Source: Bacteroidota bacterium (GTDB taxonomy: Bacteria; Bacteroidota; Bacteroidia; Bacteroidales; FEN-979). From it: a DNA stretch of 50,112 nucleotides. A program made the translations under genes and the position numbers. The stretch lies in assembly GCA_026391775.1 (NCBI GenBank), contig JAPLDK010000028.1, positions 1 through 50,112 of the forward strand. Direction: 5' to 3'. The notes under the pieces are model-generated. The model searched no databases. It saw only the letters and a program-made list of their open reading frames with translations, and had not been told where the DNA came from. Shown here one piece after another: positions 24,532 through 33,930 of this stretch (its first letter is position 1; each line of letters starts with the position of its first letter).

Positions 24532-25893
24532 GTGTTTGAACGCTATCAATATATCTTCAATATAGCACTTGAAGCGGTCTTTCTGAATAAGTTCCGCTCA
24601 ATGCTTACGGCCCTCGGCATAATTTTTGGCGTCGCCGCTGTTATCTCGATGATGGCGATCGGCAACGGAGCCCAGAAAGAGATCCTCGACCAGATGAAAC
24701 TGGTTGGGGTGAACAATATCATTATCACACCAAAAATTGAAAAAAATAAAGGAAGTTCCAGCCAGAACAGTTCCCAAAGCTCTTCCACAGACAAAAACAA
24801 GGGTAAGTTTTCCCCCGGGCTTTCACTGAAAGATGCCGAGAGCATCAGGAACATGATCCCTACAGTACAGAGAGTGAGCCCTGTAGTCATTTATGAAGCC
24901 GATGTTATAAGGGGTGCAGTCAGATATTCCACGAAGATCAGTGGGGTTACACCCGATTTCTTTGAACTTTTCAACATAGACCTTCAGCAGGGAGATATGT
25001 TCAACACCGAACAGTTGAGGGATGGGAAAGCTGTTTGCATTATTGGTTCAACCATTCAGTCGAAATTCTTCCCTAACGGGAGTGTTATTGGACAGGAAAT
25101 CAAATGCGGCAGGCTGTGGTTGAAAGTTATCGGCGTACTGAGAAAAAAAGAAGTGAACCAGTCAACAATGGAAAACCTGGGCATTTCCGACTATAACAAT
25201 TCGGTGTTCGCACCTATCCAGACCATGATGAGAAGGGTCAAGGACCGTACCATGGTCACTGCTGCCTCACTTCATGGTTCGAATTATGCAGATTTCGGGG
25301 ATATGGTGTTCATGTCGAGCACCGAGGGTGAGGAAGTTGCTAAAAACCAGGTCGATAAAATCGTTGTCCAGGTAAAGCAAAGCAGCCAGATCACCCCCAC
25401 CACAGATCTGTTGAAAAGAATGCTGCTCCGCAGACACCAGAAGCTGGAAGATTTTGAGATCAAAGTCCCGGAGTTGCTTCTTAAACAGGAGCAGCGAACC
25501 AAAGACATTTTTAATATAGTCCTGGGAGCAATTGCAGGTATCTCACTTCTTGTGGGAGGTATCGGTATCATGAATATCATGCTTGCATCGGTCATGGAAA
25601 GAATAAAGGAGATCGGGATCCGCCGGGCAATCGGCGCAACAAAACGCGATATTGCTTTACAATTCCTGATGGAAGCCACCCTCCTCAGCATTACCGGTGG
25701 GCTCGTCGGGATTGTGCTCGGGATCATCTTTTCCAAACTCATCATGCAGTTTACCAGCATCCTTACCATCATTTCTCCCATATCGATCATTATTTCGTTT
25801 GGAGTCTCGGCATCGGTCGGGATAATTTTTGGTTATATGCCCGCTAAGCGGGCTTCGGTCGCAGATCCTGTGGATTCACTCAGACACGAATAA
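24532..25893 (+). CDS. MacB-like ABC transporter permease (FtsX fold), no ATPase domain
   Basis: A 453-residue permease with the MacB topology: an N-terminal membrane helix (FRSMLTALGIIFGVAAVISMM), a large periplasmic domain (about 60-320, with a Ser/Gln/Asn-rich linker near 75-95) and three C-terminal helices starting at IFNIVLGAIAGISLLVGGIGIMNIMLASVMERIKEIGIRRAIGATK. MacB of E. coli carries its ATPase at the N-terminus; this protein does not, and no ATPase gene is in the operon. The start is GTG at 24532. The ATPase must be supplied from elsewhere if this works as an efflux pump. Confidence 0.9.
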   Translation: MFERYQYIFNIALEAVFLNKFRSMLTALGIIFGVAAVISMMAIGNGAQKEILDQMKLVGVNNIIITPKIEKNKGSSSQNSSQSSSTDKNKGKFSPGLSLKDAESIRNMIPTVQRVSPVVIYEADVIRGAVRYSTKISGVTPDFFELFNIDLQQGDMFNTEQLRDGKAVCIIGSTIQSKFFPNGSVIGQEIKCGRLWLKVIGVLRKKEVNQSTMENLGISDYNNSVFAPIQTMMRRVKDRTMVTAASLHGSNYADFGDMVFMSSTEGEEVAKNQVDKIVVQVKQSSQITPTTDLLKRMLLRRHQKLEDFEIKVPELLLKQEQRTKDIFNIVLGAIAGISLLVGGIGIMNIMLASVMERIKEIGIRRAIGATKRDIALQFLMEATLLSITGGLVGIVLGIIFSKLIMQFTSILTIISPISIIISFGVSASVGIIFGYMPAKRASVADPVDSLRHE

Positions 25894-25908
25894 AAACCCG
25901 TTTTAACT

Positions 25909-27402
25909 ATGAAGGCATTGCTTTCTTTCCTGATGATATCGCTGTCGCTCAGTTTCCTGCCCCCGGAACAGGCAGGCGCTCAAACTATCAATCATCCACT
26001 CACACTTCAGGATGCCCTTGAAATCGCCAAACAACAGTCGGCCGACGCCCTTAACGCCAAACAACTTTTCCGCTCAAGCTTTTGGGAATACCGTACGTTC
26101 AGGGCAACTTACCTGCCGAATTTATACGTTGACGGAACCATACCCGAAATCCAGAGTGCGTTCCAGAAATATGTTTACCCTGACGGTACCGTCAGCTATG
26201 TGCATCAGCAAAATACGACCTATACTGCCAATGCCTACCTGAACCAGAAGATAGGTATCACAGGCGGTAATGTATTCCTCAGAAGCGGTTTACAGCGCCT
26301 CGATAACCATACCGACTCAACCGTCGTTTCCTATTTGTCGACCCCTATCAATATAGGATACACCCAGCCGCTGTTTCAGTATAATCCGTACCGCTGGGAC
26401 CGGAAAATCCAGCCACTTAAATTCGACCAGGCAAAAAAGAGGTATCTCGAGGACCTTGAGCAACTTTCAATAACCTCCACGAATTATTTTTTCGGATTGC
26501 TCCAGGCTCAGATCGATAAAAAGATCGCTTTGACCAACCTGAAAAACTCCGACACCCTCTACCGCATCGCAAAAGGCAGATACCAGCTGGGGAAGATCGC
26601 CGAGAATGACCTTCTTCAGCTTGAACTGAATTATCTGAAAGCCCAGGCAGCGATTGAGAATGCAAACCTGGCGGTTGACAATGCTATGTTTCGGTTAAAA
26701 TCCTTTCTCAGGATCAAGGATACCACCAATATAGTACTGGTACCACCTGCGGATATTAAATTCTTTACTATTGACCCGGTGTCTGCAGTTCAGCAGGCAA
26801 ACCGGAATACTTCTACAGCCCTTGATTTTCAGAAACGATTGCTGGAAGCGGCAAGGGATGTAAGCAGGGCAAAGACTGAAGGCAGGTTTGATGCCAACCT
26901 CACTGCTATCTTCGGACTTACCCAGAGTGCCCCCAACATCCCGGATGCCTATTACAAACCGCTTGATCAGCAGCAGGTTGGATTACAGTTTACGGTTCCG
27001 ATTGTCGATTGGGGAGTAGCCAGGGGAAAGATCAAAATGGCCCAGTCACAGCAGGAAATTGTGAAAAATTCGGTCGAACAGGAACTGATTGACTTCCAGA
27101 GAAATATATACCTTAAAGTGGTCCAGTTTAATATGCAGGAACGGCAGCTGATGATCGCAGCCAAATCCGATACAGTTGCAAGTAAAAGCTATGATGTCAC
27201 AAAGGGCCGGTACCTGATAGGTAAAATTAACAGTATCCTTGACCTGAATAATGCCCAGATTGAAACCGATAACGCACAGAAAAACTATTACAATGCCCTG
27301 GAAACATACTGGCGAGGTTATTTCGAAATAAGGAAGCTCACTCTCTTTGATTTCCGCAAGAATGAACTTCTTCAGTTCAATATCAAGGAAATTAAATTAT
27401 AG
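25909..27402 (+). CDS. TolC-family outer-membrane efflux channel
   Basis: A 497-residue protein with a signal peptide (about 1-24, ending QAGAQ), followed by two internally similar halves rich in long helices (for example LKNSDTLYRIAKGRYQLGKIAENDLLQLELNYLKA and its counterpart SDTVASKSYDVTKGRYLIGKINSILDLNNAQIE). This G-R-Y-x-(L/I)-G-K-I pattern in both halves is the OEP/TolC repeat. It forms the trimeric exit duct for the pump made with the adaptor and permease upstream. It ends the operon. Confidence 0.92.
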   Translation: MKALLSFLMISLSLSFLPPEQAGAQTINHPLTLQDALEIAKQQSADALNAKQLFRSSFWEYRTFRATYLPNLYVDGTIPEIQSAFQKYVYPDGTVSYVHQQNTTYTANAYLNQKIGITGGNVFLRSGLQRLDNHTDSTVVSYLSTPINIGYTQPLFQYNPYRWDRKIQPLKFDQAKKRYLEDLEQLSITSTNYFFGLLQAQIDKKIALTNLKNSDTLYRIAKGRYQLGKIAENDLLQLELNYLKAQAAIENANLAVDNAMFRLKSFLRIKDTTNIVLVPPADIKFFTIDPVSAVQQANRNTSTALDFQKRLLEAARDVSRAKTEGRFDANLTAIFGLTQSAPNIPDAYYKPLDQQQVGLQFTVPIVDWGVARGKIKMAQSQQEIVKNSVEQELIDFQRNIYLKVVQFNMQERQLMIAAKSDTVASKSYDVTKGRYLIGKINSILDLNNAQIETDNAQKNYYNALETYWRGYFEIRKLTLFDFRKNELLQFNIKEIKL

Positions 27403-27443
27403 TTAATTCCTCATTTATTAATACTGTTTCTAAATAATTGTCG

Positions 27444-27451
27444 TATCTTTG
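27444..27451 (+). promoter_or_regulatory. -7 promoter element for the peroxiredoxin gene
   Basis: TATCTTTG, exact TAnnTTTG, 36 bases before the ATG. Confidence 0.55.
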
Positions 27452-27487
27452 CAGTAAGAAACAGTAATTACTTTAAATAGATTTGTT

Positions 27488-28120
27488 ATGGCAGTATTAG
27501 TAGGAAAAAAAGCTCCTCATTTTGAAGCTGATGCCGTTGTCAATGGCGGTGAATTTGTAGAAAAATTTTCTCTTGATCAGTATCTGGGAAAGAAGCACGT
27601 TGTGTTCTTTTTCTATCCCCTCGACTTTACTTTCGTTTGTCCCACCGAGATCCTGGCTTTCCAGGAAAAACTTGCAGAATTTGAGAAACGAAATGTAGCT
27701 GTTATTGGTTGTTCCGTCGACTCCAAGTTCTCACACTGGGCCTGGTTAAACACTGAAAAGAAGAATGGCGGGATCAAGGGGGTTAAGTTCCCTATAGTTT
27801 CAGATCTTTCCAAGACTATCTCGGCAAACTATGATGTTCTTGCCGGAGAATATCTCTATACCGAAGATGGCACTATGGAATTTGAAGGCGGCCCTGTTGC
27901 ATTCCGCGGCCTCTTCCTGATCGACAAACAGGGTATTGTCCGCCATCAGCTGGTCAACGATCTGCCTCTCGGACGCAGTGTTGATGAAGCTATCCGTATG
28001 GTTGATGCATTACAGTTCTTCGAAGAGAACGGTGAAGTCTGCCCGGCCAACTGGCATAAGGGTGATGAAGGTATGAAGGCCTCCTCAGAAGGTGTTGCCG
28101 ACTACCTCTCAAAGCACTGA
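27488..28120 (+). CDS. Typical 2-Cys peroxiredoxin (AhpC/Prx1 type)
   Basis: A 210-residue thiol peroxidase that reduces hydrogen and organic peroxides. The peroxidatic site is PLDFTFVCPTEIL with C51; the resolving cysteine is C185 in EVCPANWHKG near the C-terminus, as in the Prx1/AhpC group; the GG and FFYPLD parts are intact. It is longer than E. coli AhpC and closer to the Prx1 type. No ahpF is beside it, so reduction probably depends on thioredoxin. It has its own promoter. Its TGA stop abuts the stop of mazG with no gap (TGATCA palindrome). Confidence 0.95.
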   Translation: MAVLVGKKAPHFEADAVVNGGEFVEKFSLDQYLGKKHVVFFFYPLDFTFVCPTEILAFQEKLAEFEKRNVAVIGCSVDSKFSHWAWLNTEKKNGGIKGVKFPIVSDLSKTISANYDVLAGEYLYTEDGTMEFEGGPVAFRGLFLIDKQGIVRHQLVNDLPLGRSVDEAIRMVDALQFFEENGEVCPANWHKGDEGMKASSEGVADYLSKH

Positions 28121-28900
28121 TCAAGGCTGTTCCATGTCTTTGGCCTTGTTCCAGTATACATCCATTTCGGCCAGGCTCATTTCATGAAGAGATTTCCCCA
28201 GCTTCTTCGCATTTTCTTCAAGGAATTGGAAACGGCGGATGAATTTCCTGTTTGTCCTTTCCAGGGCGTCTTCAGGATTAACCTCGATGAACCTGGCGTA
28301 ATTGATCAGTGCAAACAGCAGATCGCCCAGTTCATCTTCTTTTTTGGCGTGATTTGTATTTTTCTGAACGTTTTCGCGCAGTTCCTGCAGCTCTTCCTGT
28401 ACCTTTTCCCATACCTGCTCCGGTTTTTCCCAGTCAAACCCGACTCCGCTGGCCTTTTCCTGGATCCTGTATGCTTTCACCATGGCCGGCAGGGACTGAG
28501 GCACACCGGATAATACAGATTTAATACCCTTTTCCTTCAGTTTGATCTTTTCCCAGTTGTCGTGAACCTCTTTTGCATCTTTTACAACAACATCCCCGAA
28601 AATATGAGGATGCCGGTTAATAAGCTTCTCTATGATATTATTCAGCACATCGAGGATATCAAAAGCCCCTGATTCAGAAGCTATCCTGGAGTAAAATACC
28701 AGGTGAAGCATGAGGTCGCCCAGTTCCTTCTTGATAGATTCAAGGTCTTTCTCAATGATGGATTCGGATAATTCGTAAGTTTCTTCAATGGTGAGGTATC
28801 TCAGGCTTTCCAGGGTCTGCTTTTTATCCCAGGGACATTTGGCCCTGAGTTCGTCCATGATCTCCAGTAATCGCCCGAAGGCGGCAATCTTTTCCTTCAT
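28121..28900 (-). CDS. mazG: Nucleoside triphosphate pyrophosphohydrolase MazG
   Basis: A 259-residue all-alpha NTP-PPase with two tandem MazG domains. The first carries EETYELSESI with KKELGDLMLHLVFYSRI (metal-binding EExxE and ExxD), the second EELQELREN with KEDELGDLLFALINYAR. E. coli MazG has 263 residues and hydrolyses all canonical NTPs to NMPs, lowering damaged nucleotides and ppGpp. The start at ATG 28900 matches family beginnings (CPWDKKQT near residue 25); the open frame extends upstream to 29008, but that crosses the divergent promoter region. A minus-strand -7 box at 28915-28922 supports the start. Confidence 0.94.
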   Translation of the reverse strand: MKEKIAAFGRLLEIMDELRAKCPWDKKQTLESLRYLTIEETYELSESIIEKDLESIKKELGDLMLHLVFYSRIASESGAFDILDVLNNIIEKLINRHPHIFGDVVVKDAKEVHDNWEKIKLKEKGIKSVLSGVPQSLPAMVKAYRIQEKASGVGFDWEKPEQVWEKVQEELQELRENVQKNTNHAKKEDELGDLLFALINYARFIEVNPEDALERTNRKFIRRFQFLEENAKKLGKSLHEMSLAEMDVYWNKAKDMEQP

Positions 28901-28914
28901 TATTGATATTTTAG

Positions 28915-28922
28915 CAAAAATA
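28915..28922 (-). promoter_or_regulatory. -7 promoter element for mazG
   Basis: Minus-strand TATTTTTG fits TAnnTTTG, only 15 bases before the ATG, implying a leader of fewer than ten bases. Confidence 0.4.
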
Positions 28923-28959
28923 AGCATTTCAGCATTAGCGGCTGAACTCCAATGTTCCA

Positions 28960-28967
28960 TAATTTTG
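28960..28967 (+). promoter_or_regulatory. -7 promoter element for the PagL-like gene
   Basis: TAATTTTG fits TAnnTTTG, 21 bases before the ATG at 28988. Confidence 0.5.
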
Positions 28968-28987
28968 CAAAGAAGCAAACACTGAAA

Positions 28988-30172
28988 ATGTTTAAGCCGG
29001 GTAAGCATACCTTTTTATGGAGACCTTTGTTGATGATCATACCACTGATGATCATTTTCACTTGTCCGTTTAGCTCAAAGGCCCAGCATGAACACAAGCT
29101 GTTTACTTCAAACATTATCCTTGAAACCAAAATCCATTATGGTTTTCTCTACGCCCAGCATCTTGAATTACAGCTGTTTAATTCACATTTCCCTGCTTTT
29201 GAATTAAGTATTGAAAAGCTGACTTACGGAAGACAACGATGGGAAAGGGCATACAATTATCCGATTCTCGGAATGACTTTCTTTTACAGCCCACTGGGCG
29301 GTAATCCTATCCTGGGAAGTTCTTTTGCGCTGATGCCTTTCATCAATTTCCCGTTGTATAAAGACAAAGCCTTTACCTTCGGGTTTCGCTTTGCTCTCGG
29401 CCTTGGTTATCTCACAAAAAAATTCGACAGAATCAGCAACTATAAGGATATTGCTATCGGTTCACATATCAATGCAGCCATCAACCTGATGCTGGAGGCC
29501 CGTTACCGGCTGAGCGAATATTTCACCCTGACTGCCGGGGTCAGCCTTCAGCATTTCTCGAATGGTTCTCTTAAAACTCCGAATTACGGGCTAAATGCCC
29601 CGCTTTTCAATATTGGCCTCGCATTCAGGCCGGTGAGGGATAATAAGGATATTGGTGACCGCTATATCGCGCCAACTGAGCCATTTTCAACCACAATCAG
29701 AAATTCCATTGAATTCAACATTGGTGGTGCACTCGGATATAAAAACATGAAATCGGAACTCGGGCAGAACTTTCTAGTCTACCATCTTTTCGAGAATACC
29801 TTCTTCCAGGTAAGCAGAAAGAGCAAATTTGGCATAGGGCTTGACCTTTCCTATGATGAATCGCACAAGAAACTGCTTGAGATGTCCGGTATAACTGCCA
29901 CCAGCCCTTTTGATATAATGCGGCCCGGTGTGAACGCAGCTTACGAACTAATGTTAGGGAAACTTGGTTTTATCATGAACCTTGGTATCTACCTCTCCGG
30001 CAAGGAGAAAAGTAACGGCCCGCTTTATGAGAAGCTCTGTTTCCAGTACAAATTCAGTAAAGATTTCTTTGCCCATGTCCTGCTTAAGGTCCATTTCGGC
30101 AGGGCCGACTACATCGGCTGGGGCCTTGGTTATTCATTTGATGTATTTTATGGTAAAAAGACGATCAAATAA
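28988..30172 (+). CDS. PagL-like acyloxyacyl hydrolase (lipid A 3-O-deacylase family)
   Basis: A 394-residue outer-membrane protein with a signal peptide (about 10-33, ending SSKAQ). The central region matches lipid A deacylase PagL: IGSHINAAINLMLEARYRLSEYFTL, then the catalytic His-x-Ser of HFSNGSLKTPNYGLN (H189, S191). PagL removes the 3-linked acyl chain of lipid A at the outer leaflet. Bacteroidota members such as this are about twice the length of the Pseudomonas enzyme because of extra strands at the C-terminus (residues ~230-394). The start at 28988 is set by the promoter and signal peptide. The next gene overlaps it by 23 bases. Confidence 0.8.
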   Translation: MFKPGKHTFLWRPLLMIIPLMIIFTCPFSSKAQHEHKLFTSNIILETKIHYGFLYAQHLELQLFNSHFPAFELSIEKLTYGRQRWERAYNYPILGMTFFYSPLGGNPILGSSFALMPFINFPLYKDKAFTFGFRFALGLGYLTKKFDRISNYKDIAIGSHINAAINLMLEARYRLSEYFTLTAGVSLQHFSNGSLKTPNYGLNAPLFNIGLAFRPVRDNKDIGDRYIAPTEPFSTTIRNSIEFNIGGALGYKNMKSELGQNFLVYHLFENTFFQVSRKSKFGIGLDLSYDESHKKLLEMSGITATSPFDIMRPGVNAAYELMLGKLGFIMNLGIYLSGKEKSNGPLYEKLCFQYKFSKDFFAHVLLKVHFGRADYIGWGLGYSFDVFYGKKTIK

Positions 30173-30920
30173 AACTTTAAGATACTGGTTCATATTTATC
30201 CTGGCAGCCTTATCGGGATCAATCTCAACAGTATCCTGCACCAAGGGGGGCAAGTGTTTCAGCAATTCGGGAACGGTCATTATGCAGGAAAGGCCTGTTT
30301 CCGCTTTTGACAGTATTGATCTTGGGGATAACGTGAACCTTATCCTTACACAGGATTCGGTTGACAAGATTACGGTGGAAGCCGGAAGCAACATCATATC
30401 GGGGATCACAACCGAAATACATAACAAGCAGTTGTCAATCCGCAACCTCAACACTTGTAACTGGGTGAGAAGTTATAATAAACCCCTGAACGTTCATGTA
30501 TCTGTGCACAGGCTCTGGAAGATCTATTACAATGCCGCCGGAAATGTTACTTCGACAAATACTCTGACCGGGGACTCAATCAAGACGGAGGTCTGGGGTG
30601 GCTGCGGGACTATTGATCTGAACCTGAGTTACAACAAAGGCTGGTTCATCATGAACATGGGGACGGCTGATTATAACTTTCACGGCCGCTGTGACATTGC
30701 CGATTTCTATTTGAATGATATGGGGCTGATCCAGGCGAAAGATCTCACAACCAGGTATTGTTCCGTAACCAACAGGGGAACAAATAACTGCTATATTAAC
30801 GTGAAAGTTAGCCTCTGGGCGATTATATCAAATATCGGAAGTGTTTACTATACCGGTGATCCGACAACTGTCGGGGGGAAGATAACAGGAAGCGGGGTGC
30901 TGGAACCCTTCGTTCCCTAA
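30150..30920 (+). CDS. DUF2807 (GIN-domain) lipoprotein
   Basis: A 256-residue protein with a basic start, a hydrophobic signal and a probable lipobox before C30 (SISTVSC). The mature part is the DUF2807 right-handed beta-helix-like domain: [53 protein letters not shown]. Such GIN domains (putative autotransporter adhesin heads) are very common in Bacteroidota and of uncertain function. I choose ATG 30150; ATG 30141 in the same frame is possible. It overlaps the end of the PagL-like gene, so the two are likely co-translated. Its stop overlaps the proS stop (CTAA). Confidence 0.8.
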   Translation: MVKRRSNKTLRYWFIFILAALSGSISTVSCTKGGKCFSNSGTVIMQERPVSAFDSIDLGDNVNLILTQDSVDKITVEAGSNIISGITTEIHNKQLSIRNLNTCNWVRSYNKPLNVHVSVHRLWKIYYNAAGNVTSTNTLTGDSIKTEVWGGCGTIDLNLSYNKGWFIMNMGTADYNFHGRCDIADFYLNDMGLIQAKDLTTRYCSVTNRGTNNCYINVKVSLWAIISNIGSVYYTGDPTTVGGKITGSGVLEPFVP

Positions 30921-32392
30921 TAGGCACGGGCAAAGATAACCCTCTGCTCCGAAGGTTTCCCTGAATAAACGCAGCGTCCGTTTTCCTTTACATTATTCAA
31001 TGGGATGACCCGGATTGTAGCCTTGGTGGCTTCCTTTATCTTTTCTTCGGTCTCAGCCGTACCATCCCAGTGAGCCGAAATAAAGCCGCCTTTATTCTCG
31101 ATGGTATCCACAAACTCATCCCAGGTATTTACAGTAAAGGTATTCTGTTCCCTGAATGATAAAGCCCTGTCGAACATGTTTTTCTGGATCTGGTCGAGAA
31201 GATGTACCACCTTTTCCTCAATATCGGTGATCTGAAGAATTTCCTTCTCAAGAGTGTCACGACGGGCGATCTCAACCGTATTGTTCTCTATATCACGGGG
31301 GCCAATGGTAATCCTTAAAGGCACACCTTTAAATTCATATTCCGAAAATTTCCAACCTGGTTTATGAGTGTCCCTGTCGTCATATTTTACAGATACACCG
31401 CGGCTTTCCAAAGCTTTTTTTATTGGGGTAACCACTTTTGAAATCGCATTCAGCTGTTCCGGATTCTTAAATACCGGAACAATGGCGACCTGTATTGGAG
31501 CGAGCTTTGGAGGCAGTACCAGCCCGTTGTCATCGGAATGAGCCATAACGAGTGCTCCCATCAACCGGGTTGAAACACCCCATGAAGTGGCCCACACATA
31601 ATCAAGCTGGTTCTCACGGTTAAGGAACTTCACATCAAATGCCTTTGCAAAATTCTGCCCGAGGAAATGCGATGTACCTGCCTGAAGAGCTTTGCCGTCC
31701 TGCATAAGTGCCTCAATTGCATATGTTTCCAAAGCGCCTGCAAAACGTTCACCGGGTGATTTGACACCCCTCAGAACTGGAATCGCCATCCAGTTCTCAG
31801 CAAAATCTGAATAAACGCCAAGCATGGTTTCCGCTTCCTGTATTGCTTCTTCCTTTGTGGCATGGGCTGTATGGCCTTCCTGCCAGAGAAATTCAGCTGT
31901 GCGAAGGAACAGACGGGTACGCATTTCCCATCGCACAACATTGGCCCACTGGTTATAAAGAATTGGGAGGTCCCGGTATGATTTAATCCAGTTCCTGTAT
32001 GTATCCCAGATGATCGTTTCCGAAGTCGGACGGATGATCAATTCCTCTTCCAGTTTGGCATCCTCATCAACAACAATGCTTTTACCGTCGGGGGATTTCT
32101 TTAGCCTGTAATGGGTGACCACGGCGCATTCTTTTGCAAAACCTTCAACATGGCTGGCTTCCTTGCTGAAGAACGACTTTGGAATGAAGATCGGGAAGTA
32201 AACATTCGAATGCCCGGTTTCTTTGAATTTTTTATCCAAAATCGATTGTATCTTCTCCCAGATAGCAAAACCGTATGGTTTTATTACCATACAACCTCTA
32301 ACTGCAGAATTTTCGGCCAAATCGGCCTTGATTACCAGATCATTATACCATTGTGAATAATTCTCTGCTCGGGTTGGGAAATCTTTAGCCAT
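30917..32392 (-). CDS. proS: Prolyl-tRNA synthetase (archaeal/eukaryotic-like, type 3)
   Basis: A 491-residue class II synthetase that charges tRNA(Pro). The start [37 protein letters not shown] is typical of the short form without the bacterial editing insertion (INS) domain found in E. coli-like enzymes. Motif 2 ([33 protein letters not shown]) and motif 3 ([21 protein letters not shown]) are present, then the anticodon-binding domain (IQVAIVPVF) and a C-terminal zinc-like domain ending [16 protein letters not shown]. It is monocistronic. The upstream 90 bases to the divergent lipoprotein gene show no clear -7 box. Confidence 0.96.
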   Translation of the reverse strand: MAKDFPTRAENYSQWYNDLVIKADLAENSAVRGCMVIKPYGFAIWEKIQSILDKKFKETGHSNVYFPIFIPKSFFSKEASHVEGFAKECAVVTHYRLKKSPDGKSIVVDEDAKLEEELIIRPTSETIIWDTYRNWIKSYRDLPILYNQWANVVRWEMRTRLFLRTAEFLWQEGHTAHATKEEAIQEAETMLGVYSDFAENWMAIPVLRGVKSPGERFAGALETYAIEALMQDGKALQAGTSHFLGQNFAKAFDVKFLNRENQLDYVWATSWGVSTRLMGALVMAHSDDNGLVLPPKLAPIQVAIVPVFKNPEQLNAISKVVTPIKKALESRGVSVKYDDRDTHKPGWKFSEYEFKGVPLRITIGPRDIENNTVEIARRDTLEKEILQITDIEEKVVHLLDQIQKNMFDRALSFREQNTFTVNTWDEFVDTIENKGGFISAHWDGTAETEEKIKEATKATIRVIPLNNVKENGRCVYSGKPSEQRVIFARAY

Positions 32393-32482
32393 TTAATACT
32401 TTGGTATGATATTTGCTGTTTCCTATTGCTTGCAAAAGCCCCGTAAAAGTAATAAAAATTGAAACATAAAGGAAACAACGCC

Positions 32483-33898
32483 ATGAAAAGAGTAGCATTT
32501 ATCGCAGTGATCATCAGCCTTCTGATGAGTGCCTGTAAGACCCAGCAGCAGGCCGTTTCCGTAAATAACGACGATGTATATTCCACGCCTGCCAGGCAAA
32601 AGAGCAAGCCTGCCACATCGCCTAATTTCAACCAGGATCTGACCTCGGCCCTTGCTGGGGATCAGACAGCTGTGACTCACGACAGCCTTACCAAGGCTGC
32701 CACACTGGATTACAGTGACGTTTCCTATGCCGACAGGTTGCAAAAGTTCCAGCATCCTCAAAGCAACAAAAGTTATTTTGACAACACGACCTCCGATACC
32801 ACTGTTGTATATTCCAACAACCCGAATGTCTCCTTCAACCTGGGTTTTGGAGGTGGTTTTTATGACCCATCATTTTCGATGGGTTTCGGCTGGGGCTATC
32901 CGTCATATGGCTGGGGCTATCCGTCATATGGCTGGGGTTACGGCTGGGGCTACCCATATTATTGGGATTACCCCTACTGGTGGTATTATAATTCCTATCC
33001 TTACTGTTATTGTTGTTATTATCCTTATGGTGAAGGCAATGGTTATTATAATTCATATTACGGACCAAGGCAGAGTGTTGTAACAAACACAGCCTATTTA
33101 CGCAATAGTCGCAGTGATGTCACTAATACTACTCCTTCCACGAGGAACGAACGCGGGGTACCTGTAACGGCGAATGATCGTTCAGCCCCTCCAGCTTCAG
33201 TTCGGACTTCCGGGCAACCTGCTCCTGCAACCAGGACAGTCGGCCCGGTGTATACCCGCACCGGAACACAACCCGCTCCGGGTGTCCGCAGCATTGACCC
33301 GGTAACTACACAGCGCAAACCACCGGCATCACAGGAACGTTACCATTATGCCCGTCCGGCAAATGAACGCCAGGGAACCTACAGCAGAAACACAGGCAAT
33401 AACAATGCTTACCGTGAAACAAAGCAGCAGCCTGCACCAAGATACACCCAACCCAGTGCCACGCCTGTTCAGCGTCAGGGACAGGTCCAGAATTACACGC
33501 CTGGCAATTACAGGCAGGCACGTTCAAGCCAGGAATATATTAATCCAAGGATCCAGGCTCAGAATTCAGCAGGCAGGCCGGCAACCACTTCCGGCCCCCG
33601 TGGAGGATCATCGGTTGAGCAAAGGGGATATTCATCCCCGGGCAACTCCGCCGGATCAAGAAGCACCACACCCGGTTCGGGAACACGGCAATACAGCTCA
33701 CCCAGGAATTATTCCCCGGGGAATTCATCGCCTTCCAGAGGTTATTCACCCAACTACTCATCACCTTCACGTTCTGCCCCCAGTTATTCATCTCCATCAG
33801 GCGGAAGCCGTTCCGGCGGCGGTGGCGGTGGCTACAGCGGCGGTGGTGGCGGTGGCCGTTCCGGTGGTGGCGGTGGCGGCGGAAGCCCTAGAAAATAA
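32483..33898 (+). CDS. Low-complexity lipoprotein with Trp-Gly-Tyr repeats and Gly/Ser-rich tail
   Basis: A 471-residue protein. The signal peptide ends in a lipobox (LLMSAC, C18). Residues ~130-200 are a very unusual aromatic tract: GWGYPSYGWGYPSYGWGYGW and then YYWDYPYWWYYNSYPYCYCCYYPYG in two adjacent pieces, dominated by Tyr, Trp, Gly and Pro. The rest (about 230-470) is disordered, rich in Pro, Gln, Thr, Arg, Ser, and ends with four poly-Gly blocks. Such Tyr/Trp/Gly tracts recall adhesive or phase-separating proteins, but no function is known. It is present in Bacteroidota as a family of hypothetical proteins, from memory. The start ATG 32483 fits the signal peptide. Confidence 0.75.
   Translation: MKRVAFIAVIISLLMSACKTQQQAVSVNNDDVYSTPARQKSKPATSPNFNQDLTSALAGDQTAVTHDSLTKAATLDYSDVSYADRLQKFQHPQSNKSYFDNTTSDTTVVYSNNPNVSFNLGFGGGFYDPSFSMGFGWGYPSYGWGYPSYGWGYGWGYPYYWDYPYWWYYNSYPYCYCCYYPYGEGNGYYNSYYGPRQSVVTNTAYLRNSRSDVTNTTPSTRNERGVPVTANDRSAPPASVRTSGQPAPATRTVGPVYTRTGTQPAPGVRSIDPVTTQRKPPASQERYHYARPANERQGTYSRNTGNNNAYRETKQQPAPRYTQPSATPVQRQGQVQNYTPGNYRQARSSQEYINPRIQAQNSAGRPATTSGPRGGSSVEQRGYSSPGNSAGSRSTTPGSGTRQYSSPRNYSPGNSSPSRGYSPNYSSPSRSAPSYSSPSGGSRSGGGGGGYSGGGGGGRSGGGGGGGSPRK
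32888..32953 (+). repeat. In-frame 21-base tandem repeat encoding GWGYPSY
   Basis: Two exact copies of a 21-base unit starting GGCTGGGGCTATC (32888-32908 and 32909-32929), followed by degenerate half copies to 32953. The exact identity of two units suggests a recent duplication inside the lipoprotein gene. Confidence 0.85.
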
Positions 33899-33930
33899 AA
33901 CAACCAAATATTCCATTAGCTATAAATACT

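Noticed and set aside
25284..25790. 168-codon minus-strand frame inside the permease gene
   Set aside because: Ile/Met/Ser-rich antisense of a hydrophobic membrane segment; no independent evidence of coding.
32888..32953. Short regular repeats considered as a CRISPR array
   Set aside because: Units are directly adjacent without spacers and keep the reading frame of a lipoprotein gene.
33811..33890. GGC/GGT-rich block considered as a regulatory repeat
   Set aside because: It is in-frame poly-glycine coding sequence at the end of the lipoprotein gene.
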